DNA from: Vibrio sp. BS-M-Sm-2
GTDB lineage: Bacteria > Pseudomonadota > Gammaproteobacteria > Enterobacterales > Vibrionaceae
Reading direction: 5' to 3'
NCBI RefSeq assembly: GCF_041504345.1
Contig: NZ_CP167894.1
Location: 3,501,056-3,565,055 of the forward strand
DNA: 64,000 bases
Each line of letters begins with the position of its first letter. Within the stretch, counting starts at the first letter, position 1. The notes under the pieces were generated by a model. That model saw only the letters and a program-made list of their open reading frames with translations, had not been told where the DNA came from and ran no database searches. Below, one piece after another: positions 24,872 to 34,768 of this stretch. A program made the position numbers and the translations under genes.

Positions 24872-25488
24872 TGCCTGGTTTCCTTTTCAACAATGTTTAT
24901 ACGTTATGTTTTTTATCCTGTTTCTATTGGACGTTGCCACTGATCGATACTTCCTGCTCATCAATGCTTCATTATTGGGTGCTGCTTTTATCAGTCACCT
25001 CTTCGTTGTTTGGCTAGCCGAGTTTGAAAATGGCGATGGATGAATAGGGGAGAAACTTAATCCGTTTGATCATCATTCGTAACTGCGAGCGCGCAACTTT
25101 TACTTATCGATACGTCCAGTTAGTGAAGAGTTGTTGTCGTTTTGTTAACCGAAACTTCGGTTTAAAGCGCTGTCTTAAAATTGCAACGTATAGCCCGGCA
25201 ACAATAAACTCCTTCATATGCAACTATTATAATTGTATTTATTTTGAACAACCTAAAAAACAGCTAAAAGTTTAGTGATCTAGCTCAATATATATTCAGT
25301 TATTTGTCTTTTTTATCTAATCCGTTCTAAAAGTGCACGATTGTCCGAGTTGCACAACGCAAAGGAATATCAATTAATAATCCGCTCAATTATTTAGTTG
25401 AGTAACAGTCACAAATTCGCGTACGTAGAAAGGTCATCTAGTTAACTTGGTGTTAACATTGATCGTCTAACACTAGGGACGGTGGTAT
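24872..25488. other. intergenic region before the two-component genes
   Basis: About 615 bases. Contains the promoter of the small minus-strand gene and, at its right end, the histidine kinase promoter. A small hairpin, AACCGAA (25147-25153) with TTCGGTT (25156-25162), is the only structure I see. Short plus-strand frames (24906-25043 and 25066-25275) lack ribosome sites and are not called. Confidence 0.45.
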
Positions 25489-27141
25489 ATGAAATGGAGC
25501 AGTATCAGTTTCCGTAAAAGGTTACTGATTATCATGACGGTCACTGGCCTCGTTGAACTTTTGATACTTTCAGCGGCTGGCTTTTACTACATCAAACAAT
25601 CTCAAGAGCAAGAGATGGGGTTGAAAGCGTTAGGTGTTGCTGAATTTCTATCCGAATCACCACTTGTCACCACCATTATTCAAGAAAATGAAAGTGTGGA
25701 CGCTAATGGCGTTCCCTACGTTTTGTCTGAAGAAACCCAAGTTAAATTTCGTAACCTTACCCAGCTCATTGGGGCAGCGTTTATTGTTGTGGGAGATGAA
25801 CAGGGAATTCGCCTGATTCACCCTTATGATGACAGGCTCGGCAAACCAATGCGTGGTGGTGATAATCAAAAAGCGCTGGTATTGGGTGAGTCTTATGTAT
25901 CGACGGCCAAAGGATCGCTTGGTTTTTCAGTTCGTGGTAAATCCGCGGTTAAAGACACGCAAGGGCAGGTCATTGGTGTCGTGTCAGTTGGTTACTTATT
26001 GGATTCTTTACAAGATCGAATCGAACCGTATTTAGCTTTTTTAATTGTGATGGCGTTACTGGTGGTTGCCGTCAATGCTTTGATTTCTAGCTATGTATCT
26101 CGCCGTTTTCAGCGCGCTATTTTAGGCTTTGAACCTGAAGAGATAGGCCGACTGTATGTCGAGTTAGACGTAACCATGAGTACCGTGAAAGAGGGCATTC
26201 TGAGCATCGATAAGCACGGCATTTTGCGTTCTATTAATAAGAGTGCCTGCGATATTTTGTCGATAGACAGGGATAAAGCACTCAACCAACAGCGCCTTTC
26301 TGATGTATTGCCAGGCAGTGATTTAGAACAACTGCTATCGACCGGCGACACAGACCACGATGTTGAATTGTATTTAAACAATAAGCGAATCATTGCCAAC
26401 CGCAGCCCGATTATAGTGGCTGGTGAGGTGGTCGGGGCGGTATCGAGTTTCCGATTACGAGATGAAATCAACGATTTGACAGACCAGCTCTCACAAACCA
26501 AAGAATATGCTGATCTACTGCGTTCACAAACCCACGAGCATCAAAACAAGCTCAACACCATCAGTGGCTTGATCCAGATGGGCGAGTTGGACTCGGTACA
26601 ACAACTGATTGGCCAAGAAACAGCACACTATCAAAGCCTTATCGAGTTCTTGCGTGAAACTGTTAAAGATCCGCTCATCGCAGGCATGCTCCTTGGGAAA
26701 ACGGAGCGAGCGAGAGAAATTGGTTTAGAGCTTAAAGTTGAAGAAGGCTCAAGGCTTGAAGCGCTACCTAGCTGGTTGAACGCGGATGACGTTGTCACAA
26801 TTCTTGGTAATCTGATTGATAACGCCTTTGATGCCACCATGACGGCCATTAAGCAAGAGGGACAAATTGCCCCAGCACGTCGGGTTATTGAAGTATCAAT
26901 CAGTGATTTTGGTAATGAAATTATTGTAGAAGTAGAAGATAAAGGGTGTGGTTTACCGAAAGATTTGGCGACGAAAGCACTCACTGAAAAAGGTGTATCG
27001 AGCAAAGCGAAGCAAAATCGCGGTGTTGGTTTGTATCTGATTAAACAACTGGCAGACAGGTACCAGGGACAGCTTGAAATGGTCGACAACCACGATTTTG
27101 GTACGCGAATGACGGTTTATCTACCAAAAGAAGAACAATAA
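25489..27141 (+). CDS. CitA/DcuS-type sensor histidine kinase
   Basis: 550 residues. Two membrane segments (~11-34 and ~181-203) enclose a periplasmic PAS-like domain typical of citrate/C4-dicarboxylate sensors: FIVVGDEQGIRLIHPYDDRLGKPMRGGD (~98-125 region) and GKSAVKDTQGQVIGVVSVGY. A cytoplasmic PAS (~225-320) follows, then the H-box THEHQNKLNTISG with H349 as the phosphate site, and the ATPase with NLIDNAFDAT and GVGLYLIKQL. Senses a carboxylic acid outside and phosphorylates the regulator encoded 68 bases downstream. The tctCBA tricarboxylate uptake genes 9 kb away are plausible targets (inference). Confidence 0.92.
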   Translation: MKWSSISFRKRLLIIMTVTGLVELLILSAAGFYYIKQSQEQEMGLKALGVAEFLSESPLVTTIIQENESVDANGVPYVLSEETQVKFRNLTQLIGAAFIVVGDEQGIRLIHPYDDRLGKPMRGGDNQKALVLGESYVSTAKGSLGFSVRGKSAVKDTQGQVIGVVSVGYLLDSLQDRIEPYLAFLIVMALLVVAVNALISSYVSRRFQRAILGFEPEEIGRLYVELDVTMSTVKEGILSIDKHGILRSINKSACDILSIDRDKALNQQRLSDVLPGSDLEQLLSTGDTDHDVELYLNNKRIIANRSPIIVAGEVVGAVSSFRLRDEINDLTDQLSQTKEYADLLRSQTHEHQNKLNTISGLIQMGELDSVQQLIGQETAHYQSLIEFLRETVKDPLIAGMLLGKTERAREIGLELKVEEGSRLEALPSWLNADDVVTILGNLIDNAFDATMTAIKQEGQIAPARRVIEVSISDFGNEIIVEVEDKGCGLPKDLATKALTEKGVSSKAKQNRGVGLYLIKQLADRYQGQLEMVDNHDFGTRMTVYLPKEEQ

Positions 27142-27209
27142 CAATTAAGCACGAGCGATCTTACTAAGATCATCGTGACGGGAAAAGCATGGTTAAAGGA
27201 AGAACATAA

Positions 27210-27905
27210 ATGAATGCAATCACGAGAGTCATGGTTATTGAAGATGATATTGCGATTGCAGAGCTGCACCATCGTTATTTAGAACAGATGGGTGGCTTTG
27301 ATGTGGTCGGGATTGCGACAACACATTCTGAGGCTCTAATGCAATTAGACATTTTAAAGCCTGATTTGGTGCTATTGGATGTGTATCTGCCTGATGGTTG
27401 TGGGCTCGATATTCTTAATCATGTAAGAGGGAGCAACCAAGGGTGTGATGTGATCTTGATTACGGCAGCCCGAGATGTGGATACGTTACAGCAGGCAATG
27501 CGCGGTGGAGTAGTGGACTATCTACTGAAACCAGTGATGTTTCCTCGGTTGGAAGCGGCACTGAAAAAGTATCAATCTCAACAGCAAGAGTTTGAAAGTG
27601 TGTCTGACCTTAACCAAGGCTTGGTCGACAAGATGCTGCAAGCCAATGCAAAAGCGGACTCAGGTAAAGTATCAACCTTACCCAAAGGAATTGATGGCGT
27701 AACGTTGGATAAGATCAGAGCCATTTTTCAACAAGCTGATGCTGTTAATATTACCGCCGATGAAGCCGGAGAACGAATAGGTGCTAGCCGAACCACCGCC
27801 AGACGCTATTTAGAGTTTTTGATTACGACTGGCGAGTTAGTCGCGGACTTAAATTACGGTACCGTAGGGCGCCCAGAGCGCTGCTATAACAAAGCGCAAA
27901 GATAA
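27210..27905 (+). CDS. CitB/DcuR-type response regulator
   Basis: 231 residues. Receiver domain 1-125 with acidic pair D12/D13, phosphoacceptor D57 (LVLLDVYLPDG), T85 and K107 (LLKPV). The C-terminal part (~165-228) is a DcuR-type helix-turn-helix: TADEAGERIGASRTTARRYLEFLITTG, ending LNYGTVGRPERCYN, the family's diagnostic Tyr-Gly-x2-Gly-Arg-Pro tail. AAAGGAAGAAC precedes the ATG. Partner of the histidine kinase upstream. Binds promoters of carboxylate uptake or fermentation genes in known members. Confidence 0.92.
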   Translation: MNAITRVMVIEDDIAIAELHHRYLEQMGGFDVVGIATTHSEALMQLDILKPDLVLLDVYLPDGCGLDILNHVRGSNQGCDVILITAARDVDTLQQAMRGGVVDYLLKPVMFPRLEAALKKYQSQQQEFESVSDLNQGLVDKMLQANAKADSGKVSTLPKGIDGVTLDKIRAIFQQADAVNITADEAGERIGASRTTARRYLEFLITTGELVADLNYGTVGRPERCYNKAQR

Positions 27906-27932
27906 ACACGACATCATCAAAATAAATATAAA

Positions 27933-27955
27933 GCCAGTTGAATAAGCTGGTTTTA
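27933..27955 (+). terminator. terminator of the two-component operon
   Basis: CCAGTT pairs with AAGCTGG around GAAT with one bulge, followed by TTTT and a T-rich stretch. Confidence 0.55.
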
Positions 27956-28122
27956 TCTTTCTCTTCCTTTCCTATTGCTCACTCCACCGACCAGATACCG
28001 TTCTTTCTTGACTACAATGTTTGAGAATGCTGATTTGCTTCTCCCTCGGGCCAAATGAACGGAGCTATCGATTAGAATTTGTTCGAAATGAGTCAATATT
28101 TAATCGATTGCTTTCACAGTGG

Positions 28123-28136
28123 TTGATGTAAATCAA
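28123..28136. promoter_or_regulatory. perfect FNR-type box upstream of zwf
   Basis: TTGATGTAAATCAA matches the FNR consensus TTGAT-N4-ATCAA at all ten fixed positions. It lies 180 bases upstream of the zwf ATG in an otherwise gene-free 400-base leader, so oxygen-responsive control of zwf-pgl-gnd is possible. Motif evidence only. Confidence 0.5.
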
Positions 28137-28315
28137 ATAGTCATAGACAATACCGTCCCGAATAGAGGTGATAGCTTTCACCCTCGTTTACCAAACGCAT
28201 TCTCAAATTTAATAGGCGCTTACTATTGATGTAATAGTTAAGACCTATTATCTATTTTCGTATGTCGCTGATACCTTTGGCGAATACTAAAAACCTTGTT
28301 TTTATAGGAAAGATG

Positions 28316-29818
28316 ATGGTAATACCTGAAAACAGCAGCATCGTTATTTTTGGTGCGTCGGGAGATCTAACTTACCGCAAGTTAATTCCTGCTCTATACC
28401 ACCTGTATGCTAGCAATCAACTACCAGAATCCTTTGCGATTCTTGGAGTGAGCCGTACTGAGTACAGCGATGAGTCTTACCGTGAGAAGCTGAAGAAGTC
28501 TCTTCAGGAAATGGAAAAAACTGAGCCAGAGACGCTGAATGCATTTATTGAACATCTGCATTATCAAGCGATCAACACTTCAGATGTAGACGACTACGCT
28601 CGTTTAGCACAACGTCTAGACAAGCTTGAGCAAGACTACCAATTCGAAAACCATAACACACTGTTCTACTTGGCAACCCCGCCAAGCCTATACGGTGTGA
28701 TCCCAGCAAACCTTGCTGCGCATGGCCTTAACGATGAATCGAATGGCTGGCGCCGTCTGATCATCGAGAAGCCATTTGGTTACGACTTAGCATCAGCTCA
28801 AGCGTTGGATGAAGAAATCCATCATCACTTCCAAGAACACCAGATCTACCGTATCGACCATTACCTTGGTAAAGAGACGGTTCAAAACCTTTTAGTGCTT
28901 CGTTTCTCAAACGCGATGTTTGAACCACTGTGGAACCGTAACTTTATTGAATACGTTGAAATCACAGGTGCTGAGTTCCTTGGCGTTGAAGAGCGTGGCG
29001 GCTACTACGATGGTTCTGGTGCAGTTCGTGACATGTTCCAAAACCACCTGCTACAAGTGTTAGCCATGGTGGGTATGGAACCGCCTGCTCAAATCAATGC
29101 TGATTCTATTCGTGACGAAGTGGTTAAAGTGCTTCAGTGTCTGAAACCATTAGAAGAAGATGATCTGCGTAAAGACTTAGTATTAGGTCAGTACACAGCA
29201 TCAGATGTTCGTGGTCAGCACTTACTAGGTTACCGTGAAGAGCATGGTGTAGCGGATGATTCTCGTACCGAGACTTACATCGGCTTAAAAGCTCACATCA
29301 ACAACTGGCGTTGGAATGGGGTTCCATTCTATGTACGTACTGGTAAACGTTTACCAACGCGCGTAACGGAAATCGTGATTCACTTTAAGAACACGCCGCA
29401 CCCAGTATTTGGTCAAGATGCACCAGAAAACAAACTGATTATCCGTATCCAACCGGATGAAGGTATTCAGATGAGTTTTGGCTTAAAAGAGCCAGGTGCA
29501 GGCTTCAAAGCAAAAGAAGTGAAAATGAACTTCTCTTACTCTGACTTGCCTGAAACTCAGATGCTGACGGCTTATGAGCGTCTTCTTCTTGATGCACTGA
29601 ACGGTGATGCGACTCTGTTTGCACGTACCGATGCGGTAGAAGCATGTTGGAAGTACGTTCAACCAATCTTAGACTTCAAGCAAGACCCTCAAGCGCTGTT
29701 TGGCTATGCTTGTGGTACTTGGGGCCCACAGGAAGCGGATGAACTTCTGCAACGTGATGGCCGCGCATGGCGTTTCCCATGCAAAAACTTAACAGACACG
29801 GATTACTGCGAACTATGA
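28316..29818 (+). CDS. zwf: glucose-6-phosphate 1-dehydrogenase
   Basis: 500 residues from ATG 28316 ([18 protein letters not shown]); AGGA is 6 bases upstream, and the frame extending to 28262 is not family-like. NADP-binding motif [17 protein letters not shown] at the N-terminus; the catalytic signature [15 protein letters not shown] is near residue 178. Oxidises glucose 6-phosphate to 6-phosphogluconolactone, first step of the oxidative pentose phosphate pathway. Its TGA overlaps the pgl ATG by 4 bases. Codon use is that of a well-expressed gene. Operon zwf-pgl-gnd. Confidence 0.97.
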   Translation: MVIPENSSIVIFGASGDLTYRKLIPALYHLYASNQLPESFAILGVSRTEYSDESYREKLKKSLQEMEKTEPETLNAFIEHLHYQAINTSDVDDYARLAQRLDKLEQDYQFENHNTLFYLATPPSLYGVIPANLAAHGLNDESNGWRRLIIEKPFGYDLASAQALDEEIHHHFQEHQIYRIDHYLGKETVQNLLVLRFSNAMFEPLWNRNFIEYVEITGAEFLGVEERGGYYDGSGAVRDMFQNHLLQVLAMVGMEPPAQINADSIRDEVVKVLQCLKPLEEDDLRKDLVLGQYTASDVRGQHLLGYREEHGVADDSRTETYIGLKAHINNWRWNGVPFYVRTGKRLPTRVTEIVIHFKNTPHPVFGQDAPENKLIIRIQPDEGIQMSFGLKEPGAGFKAKEVKMNFSYSDLPETQMLTAYERLLLDALNGDATLFARTDAVEACWKYVQPILDFKQDPQALFGYACGTWGPQEADELLQRDGRAWRFPCKNLTDTDYCEL

Positions 29819-30531
29819 TCAATCACAAGATCTTTGCAACGCCTGAACTGGTTGTTGAAAACCTAGCAAATGAAATGAAAGCATACAGCGAGCAGGGCAA
29901 ACCTGTTCACATTTCACTGTCTGGTGGCAGCACGCCAAAAATGCTTTTCAAGCTTTTAGCTGAGGCGCCTTACGCGGAAGGTATTCAATGGAATAACCTT
30001 CACTTCTGGTGGGGCGACGAACGTTGCGTGGCACCAGACGACGCCGAAAGTAACTACGGTGAAGCAAACGCATTGTTGTTTACACAAGTAAACCTTCCTG
30101 CTGAAAACATCCACCGCATCCGTGGTGAAGATGAGCCAAAAGCAGAAGCAGCGCGTTTTGCAAAAGAGATGGCAGACGTGATTCCAACAGAAAACGGCAC
30201 ACCTGTTTTCGATTGGATCCTGCTAGGTGTTGGCGCAGACGGCCACACAGCTTCACTATTCCCGGGTGTAACTGACTACCAAGATGAGAACCTATCTGTA
30301 CTGGCTTCTCACCCTGAGTCTGGTCAAATCCGTGTTTCTAAAACAGCAAAAGTTTTAGAAGCAGCAAAACGAATCAGCTACCTAGTACTGGGTGCAGGTA
30401 AAGTTGAGATCGTTAAAGAAATTCATACAACTCCTGCTTCAGAGTTGCCTTACCCGGCAGCGAAAATCCAGTCTAAAACTGGCGAAACAGAGTGGTTCCT
30501 AGATTCAAATGCAGCAAGTGCTATCGCATAA
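29815..30531 (+). CDS. pgl: 6-phosphogluconolactonase
   Basis: 238 residues from ATG 29815, which overlaps the zwf stop (ATGA); the usual length of bacterial Pgl (DevB type). Motifs: [13 protein letters not shown] near residue 35, [18 protein letters not shown] near 65 and [15 protein letters not shown] near 140 with the catalytic His. Hydrolyses 6-phosphogluconolactone to 6-phosphogluconate. Between zwf and gnd, so the three enzymes form one complete oxidative branch. Confidence 0.96.
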   Translation: MINHKIFATPELVVENLANEMKAYSEQGKPVHISLSGGSTPKMLFKLLAEAPYAEGIQWNNLHFWWGDERCVAPDDAESNYGEANALLFTQVNLPAENIHRIRGEDEPKAEAARFAKEMADVIPTENGTPVFDWILLGVGADGHTASLFPGVTDYQDENLSVLASHPESGQIRVSKTAKVLEAAKRISYLVLGAGKVEIVKEIHTTPASELPYPAAKIQSKTGETEWFLDSNAASAIA

Positions 30532-30559
30532 GTGCGAATAGCCGCAAGGAGATAAAATA

Positions 30560-32008
30560 ATGAAAGGTGATATCGGTGTAATTGGCCTAGCAGTAATGGG
30601 TCAGAACCTTATCCTAAACATGAACGACCACGGCTTCAAAGTGGTGGCTCATAACCGTACTGCTGCTAAAGTAGACGAGTTCCTAGAAGGTCCAGCTAAA
30701 GGTACTAACATTGTTGGTGCTTACTCTTTAGAAGAGCTAGTTGAGAAACTAGAAACACCACGTAAAGTGATGCTTATGGTTCGTGCTGGTGACGTTGTAG
30801 ACACGTTCATCGAAAACCTAATCCCACTTCTAGACGAAGGCGACATCATCATTGATGGTGGTAACACTAACTACCCAGACACTAACCGTCGTGTAGCGCA
30901 TTGCCGTGAGAAAGGCATCCACTTCATCGGTACTGGTGTATCTGGTGGTGAAGAAGGTGCTCGTTTCGGTCCTTCAATCATGCCAGGCGGCGCGGCTGAA
31001 GCTTGGGAAGCGGTTAAGCCAATCTTCCAAGGTATCTCTGCAAAAACTGACGCTGGTGAGCCTTGTTGTGACTGGGTTGGTAACGATGGTGCTGGTCACT
31101 TCGTTAAGATGGTACACAACGGCATCGAATACGGTGACATGCAGCTTATCACTGAAGCATACCAGTTCATGAAAGATGGCCTAGGTATGTCTGCTGACGA
31201 GATGCAAGCGGTATTCGCTGACTGGAACAAGACTGAGCTAGACAGCTACCTAGTTGAAATCACTGCTGACATCCTTGGCTACAAAGATGAAGACGGTGAA
31301 GCGTTAGTTGAGAAGATCCTAGATACTGCAGGCCAAAAAGGTACGGGTAAGTGGACTGGTATCAACGCACTAGACCTAGGTATCCCACTGACTCTAATCT
31401 CTGAGTCTGTATTCTCTCGTTGCCTGTCTGCTCTTAAAGACCAACGTGTTGAAGCTGAAGCTTTGTTTGAGAAGACAATCACTCCAGTTGAAGGCGACAA
31501 GCAAGAGTGGGTTGATGCACTACGTCAAGCTCTACTGGCTTCTAAGATCATCTCTTACGCTCAAGGTTTCATGCTAATGCGTGAAGCATCGAACGAAAAC
31601 GGCTGGGACCTAAACTACGGTAACGTAGCGCTAATGTGGCGTGGTGGTTGTATCATCCGTTCTGCATTCCTAGGCAACATTCGTGATGCGTACGAAGCAA
31701 ACCCAGACATCGCGTTCCTGGGTTCTGACGAGTACTTCAAAAACATCCTACAAGGCAGCCTAGTAGCATGGCGTAAAGTAGCAGCGAAATCTCTAGAGTC
31801 TGGTATCCCAATGCCATGTACGATTTCTGCGCTATCTTTCCTAGACGGTTACACAACTGCACGTCTACCAGCTAACCTGCTTCAAGCTCAACGTGACTAC
31901 TTCGGTGCTCACACATACGAGCGTACTGACCGTCCACGTGGTGAGTTCTTCCACACAAACTGGACTGGTACAGGCGGCGACACTGCTTCTACAACTTACG
32001 ACGTATAA
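30560..32008 (+). CDS. gnd: 6-phosphogluconate dehydrogenase (decarboxylating)
   Basis: 482 residues, full length. NADP motif GVIGLAVMGQNLILNM at the start; substrate signature GVSGGEEGARFGPSIMPGG near 128; catalytic lysine/asparagine region GAGHFVKMVHNGIEYGDMQ near 180; C-terminal FHTNWTG. Converts 6-phosphogluconate to ribulose 5-phosphate with NADPH and CO2. Strong SD AAGGAGAT 8 bases upstream. Highly biased codons suggest strong expression. Last gene of the operon, followed by a strong terminator. Confidence 0.97.
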   Translation: MKGDIGVIGLAVMGQNLILNMNDHGFKVVAHNRTAAKVDEFLEGPAKGTNIVGAYSLEELVEKLETPRKVMLMVRAGDVVDTFIENLIPLLDEGDIIIDGGNTNYPDTNRRVAHCREKGIHFIGTGVSGGEEGARFGPSIMPGGAAEAWEAVKPIFQGISAKTDAGEPCCDWVGNDGAGHFVKMVHNGIEYGDMQLITEAYQFMKDGLGMSADEMQAVFADWNKTELDSYLVEITADILGYKDEDGEALVEKILDTAGQKGTGKWTGINALDLGIPLTLISESVFSRCLSALKDQRVEAEALFEKTITPVEGDKQEWVDALRQALLASKIISYAQGFMLMREASNENGWDLNYGNVALMWRGGCIIRSAFLGNIRDAYEANPDIAFLGSDEYFKNILQGSLVAWRKVAAKSLESGIPMPCTISALSFLDGYTTARLPANLLQAQRDYFGAHTYERTDRPRGEFFHTNWTGTGGDTASTTYDV

Positions 32009-32066
32009 TCGTTAGTTAGAATCAGTTAAGAACTTTGTTGTTCTTATTAGCTGTAAACTAGAAAAC

Positions 32067-32094
32067 AAAAGGATGCCAATTGGCATCCTTTTTT
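32067..32094 (+). terminator. strong terminator of zwf-pgl-gnd
   Basis: AAAAGGATGCC (32067-32077) pairs with GGCATCCTTTT (32082-32092), with AATT loop and T-run. Confidence 0.9.
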
Positions 32095-32140
32095 GTTGGT
32101 TCTTAAAGAGAGTCATGTAAAGTAAATTTAATACAACCCG

Positions 32141-33289
32141 TTAAGCGAGCGCAGCTTGTGGACTTTGCATATCACTGTATTGCTCTCGTATCGAAATGAA
32201 GTCATCTAGGTTGTGCTTCAGCGCAGACACACACTCAGGATCAAACATCAGCCCAGTATGCGCTTCAATGTAGTCCATTACCTTGGATGCTGACCATGCG
32301 TGTTTGTAAGCTCGTTTACTCAGTAAAGCATCGAACACATCTGCTAGCGTTACAATTCTTGCCTCAAGTGGAATCGCTTCCCCAATGAGCGCATCTGGCA
32401 ACCCTGAGCCATCAAACCGTTCATGATGGTGACGTACAATATTCTTGATGAACTGAACTTCTTCGCCACACATTGAGCTGTGGTGGGAAAGTGCAACCAC
32501 GTCATCGATCATCTCTTCACCATATATCGTGTGATTGTTCATGATGTTTCTTTCTTCTTCCGAAAAACGTTCAGTACTGAATAGCACTTTGTCTGGGATT
32601 CGGTACTTACCTATGTCGTGAAATGGGGCATACAAGCGAATGCGGTGAACGAACTGATGCGTGACCTCATGGTTACACTGCGAAAGGGTACGTGCGAGCT
32701 GCTCGCTGTATTTACCCATGCGAATCAGATGCTCTTTGGTTTCAGGATCACGTGCGTGTCCCATGTTGAGAGCAATCGCTAATGAGGACTGAAAATGTCT
32801 CTGACGCTCGATGAGTTGCACAAACAGGTTCGAAATCGCTTGAGTGAGGTAGGCGATGTCGCTTTGTATTGTCTGCTTAGCAAAAAACTCAGTGCATGAT
32901 GCGTTGATGAAAATGAACCCGAGGTTACTCTCTTGATAGTGGATAGGCGTGGTATAGCTACTTTGATGACCAAGTTTGAGTAGGTGGGAGATTTGCTTGG
33001 TCGGATTCATCAAAGAGAGGTCATCAACAATTCTTGTTTCTAATGATTCAGCCAAGTGACTCAAAGCGGAGTTGGGTTTGATCTCCTGTTCGATGTAGTG
33101 ATGCTTGGCGTTTTGGCACAGTGAATCGGATACAAAATAATTCGATGCTTTATTTTCACTGCATAACACCACGGATAGCCGAGATAATATGGGGTAGTGT
33201 TCACGAGCTAGCCGGAAGAGATCATCGACTATGGCGACGATGTCCTTGTCTTGGGCCGCTACTCTACTGAAATGGGAGTAGTCAAACAT
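32141..33289 (-). CDS. HD-GYP domain phosphodiesterase-like protein
   Basis: 382 residues from ATG 33289 (MFDYSHFSR); a TTG four codons earlier directly abuts the AAAGG ribosome site, so the ATG, 12 bases beyond it, is preferred. N-terminal ~175 residues look like a GAF-type sensor domain with no membrane segment; an HD-GYP domain follows: APFHDIGKYRIPDKVL (HD) and the second motif HHERFDGSGLP, where the canonical GYP is GLP. Downstream DVFDALLSKRAYK is intact. Probably a cytoplasmic cyclic di-GMP phosphodiesterase; the GLP variant leaves specificity less certain. Single gene. Confidence 0.85.
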   Translation of the reverse strand: MFDYSHFSRVAAQDKDIVAIVDDLFRLAREHYPILSRLSVVLCSENKASNYFVSDSLCQNAKHHYIEQEIKPNSALSHLAESLETRIVDDLSLMNPTKQISHLLKLGHQSSYTTPIHYQESNLGFIFINASCTEFFAKQTIQSDIAYLTQAISNLFVQLIERQRHFQSSLAIALNMGHARDPETKEHLIRMGKYSEQLARTLSQCNHEVTHQFVHRIRLYAPFHDIGKYRIPDKVLFSTERFSEEERNIMNNHTIYGEEMIDDVVALSHHSSMCGEEVQFIKNIVRHHHERFDGSGLPDALIGEAIPLEARIVTLADVFDALLSKRAYKHAWSASKVMDYIEAHTGLMFDPECVSALKHNLDDFISIREQYSDMQSPQAALA

Positions 33290-33731
33290 GTGGCAAGCCA
33301 ACCTTTATTTATAATTATGTTATTGTTTAATTGGGGGTTTTTACCGTTTCGATATTCAATAAAACCATAGCACTGTGTTATTGAAATGTAATACTGCGTA
33401 CTGAAAAACTTTAATGTCATCACTAAATATATGGTTTTTGCATATGGTTACCGTAGGTTTTGTTAAGTTGAACCAGTTTCATAACCGTTGGGGTGAAGGT
33501 TTGTTTGTAGAATATGCTTAGTCTGTATAGCGAGCTAAGGTAGGGTGCTAAATGACCAATTCGAAATTAATTTCAAAGATAAATAGGATAACCAGTATGC
33601 TTTATGCCATCATAAAGGCATAAATAAGGGCAACGGATGTAATGCCCAAGTGATTGAGCTAGAAATGGTCAGTGATGACGGTGTTCTAGAGTAAATTCAA
33701 GGCCCTTAGTTGCCTTGAAAAAGGTAATGTT
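33290..33731. other. intergenic region with leader hairpin of the VF530 gene
   Basis: About 440 bases between divergent genes. Near 33599-33618 TTTATG/CATAAA forms a small stem; at 33696-33719 TTCAAGGC and GCCTTGAA make a perfect 8-bp hairpin ending just before the VF530 ribosome site. No gene seen. Confidence 0.45.
33696..33719 (+). promoter_or_regulatory. leader hairpin beside the VF530 ribosome site
   Basis: TTCAAGGC (33696-33703) and GCCTTGAA (33712-33719) pair around an 8-base loop. It is immediately upstream of AAAAGG and 12 bases before the ATG, so it could affect translation or be a terminator of an upstream transcript read through to the gene. Confidence 0.4.
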
Positions 33732-34145
33732 ATGACTGAAGAAGAAAGAATCGAACTGCAACAAAATAACCCGCTACATGGCTTAAAGCTTGAAACCATG
33801 ATCACTGAATTAGTGGATCATTATGGTTGGGAAATTTTAGATGCAGCAATGCGTATGAACTGCTTTAACACTAAGCCGACTGTGGCAAGTGCTGTTAAAT
33901 ACCTGAAGAAAACGGAATGGGCTCGTGAGAAGGTTGAGAACTTCTATCTTTACCGTTTCAAGCGTATGCCTAAAGCGTCGGACATTGAATACCAAATGCC
34001 TCCGCGTTCACGTACATTCCGCCATGGGCTAGAGCCTCGCGAACCAATGGAATTGACGGTAGAGTCTATCCACGCTTCACAAGCTAAAGCTGCGTCTGCA
34101 TTTAAAGAGCGCCGTGGCGGTAACGGTCGTAACTTTCGTCGTTAA
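33732..34145 (+). CDS. VF530-family DNA-binding protein
   Basis: 137 residues. Residues ~14-75 match the VF530 (DUF2132) fold: NPLHGLKLETMITELVDHYGWE, then INCF-type region RMNCFNTKPTVASAVKYLKKTEWAREKVENFYLYRF. VF530 from Vibrio fischeri has a solved structure and a proposed DNA-binding role; its real function is unknown. The C-terminal ~60 residues are basic and disordered, ending RRGGNGRNFRR, consistent with nucleic acid binding. ATG with AAGG upstream. Confidence 0.88.
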   Translation: MTEEERIELQQNNPLHGLKLETMITELVDHYGWEILDAAMRMNCFNTKPTVASAVKYLKKTEWAREKVENFYLYRFKRMPKASDIEYQMPPRSRTFRHGLEPREPMELTVESIHASQAKAASAFKERRGGNGRNFRR

Positions 34146-34250
34146 TAAGAAGGCGTCGTTAGAAAGAGCCGTCGTCAGATAGGACTTCGCTAAGCAAGAG
34201 AGGTCTTTAAGAGCGCCGTCTAATTAGCTAAAGCGATAAGCATAAAATAC

Positions 34251-34276
34251 AAAAGGAGCCTAAGTGCTCCTTTTTT
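34251..34276. terminator. strong bidirectional terminator
   Basis: AAAAGGAGC (34251-34259) pairs with GCTCCTTTT (34266-34274), T-run on one side and A-run on the other; serves VF530 (+) and the small membrane gene (-). Confidence 0.88.
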
Positions 34277-34323
34277 AACGTTTGTACTTTGTTCAAGCGT
34301 GTAAAGCTTGTTGTACTTGAGTC

Positions 34324-34515
34324 TTAAGCTTCGCGGTTCTTTCTTTGATTCTTCCAAAGATCGGTGACATAAACGATGGCACTGATAAGCAAGAAGAGCG
34401 CTGACACAGAAAACAGAGCGGGCATTTTGAGAATCCACGCGAATGTGGCAGCGAGAAAAGCGACAAAGCAAATGAGTCGACTTGATGACATGACATGACC
34501 GAGTTTAATGTTCAT
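34324..34515 (-). CDS. 63-residue two-helix membrane protein
   Basis: ATG 34515 is preceded by AGGAGGCGTT, a near-perfect ribosome site, which decides the frame among three overlapping minus-strand frames. Two hydrophobic helices (~13-28 and ~33-50) are followed by a basic tail KNQRKNREA on the cytoplasmic side. Single gene ending at the shared terminator. No family recognised. Confidence 0.7.
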   Translation of the reverse strand: MNIKLGHVMSSSRLICFVAFLAATFAWILKMPALFSVSALFLLISAIVYVTDLWKNQRKNREA

Positions 34516-34768
34516 AACGCCTCCTAATGAAGTCTCACTTTCGACAGGAGAATTATCCCACCTTTGGCAAAATAAAGGCTAAAAAACAGTCTAAATTGTT
34601 ATCAAATTTGCTAATTGAAGGACTCGTCTCACATATTTTGGGTTGGCTATTTTATAAGCAATAAAATAACAAAATAGGTATGAGAAGGGGGTAGTCTTTT
34701 CGGTCTATCTTTCATGTTGAAAGCCTTATTGAACCGAATGTCTAGTTAGTTTAAAACCGAGTTAGCAT

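Noticed and set aside
24822..25043. Hydrophobic plus-strand frame opposite the 75-residue gene
   Set aside because: It reads hydrophobic but has no ribosome site and overlaps the better-supported minus-strand gene and its leader.
25066..25275. 69-residue plus-strand frame before the histidine kinase
   Set aside because: No ribosome site, cysteine/tyrosine-rich composition typical of non-coding AT-rich DNA, no family resemblance.
25260..25285. Possible CRP site before the two-component genes
   Set aside because: Only AGTGA-N6-TCAAT, with mismatches in both halves.
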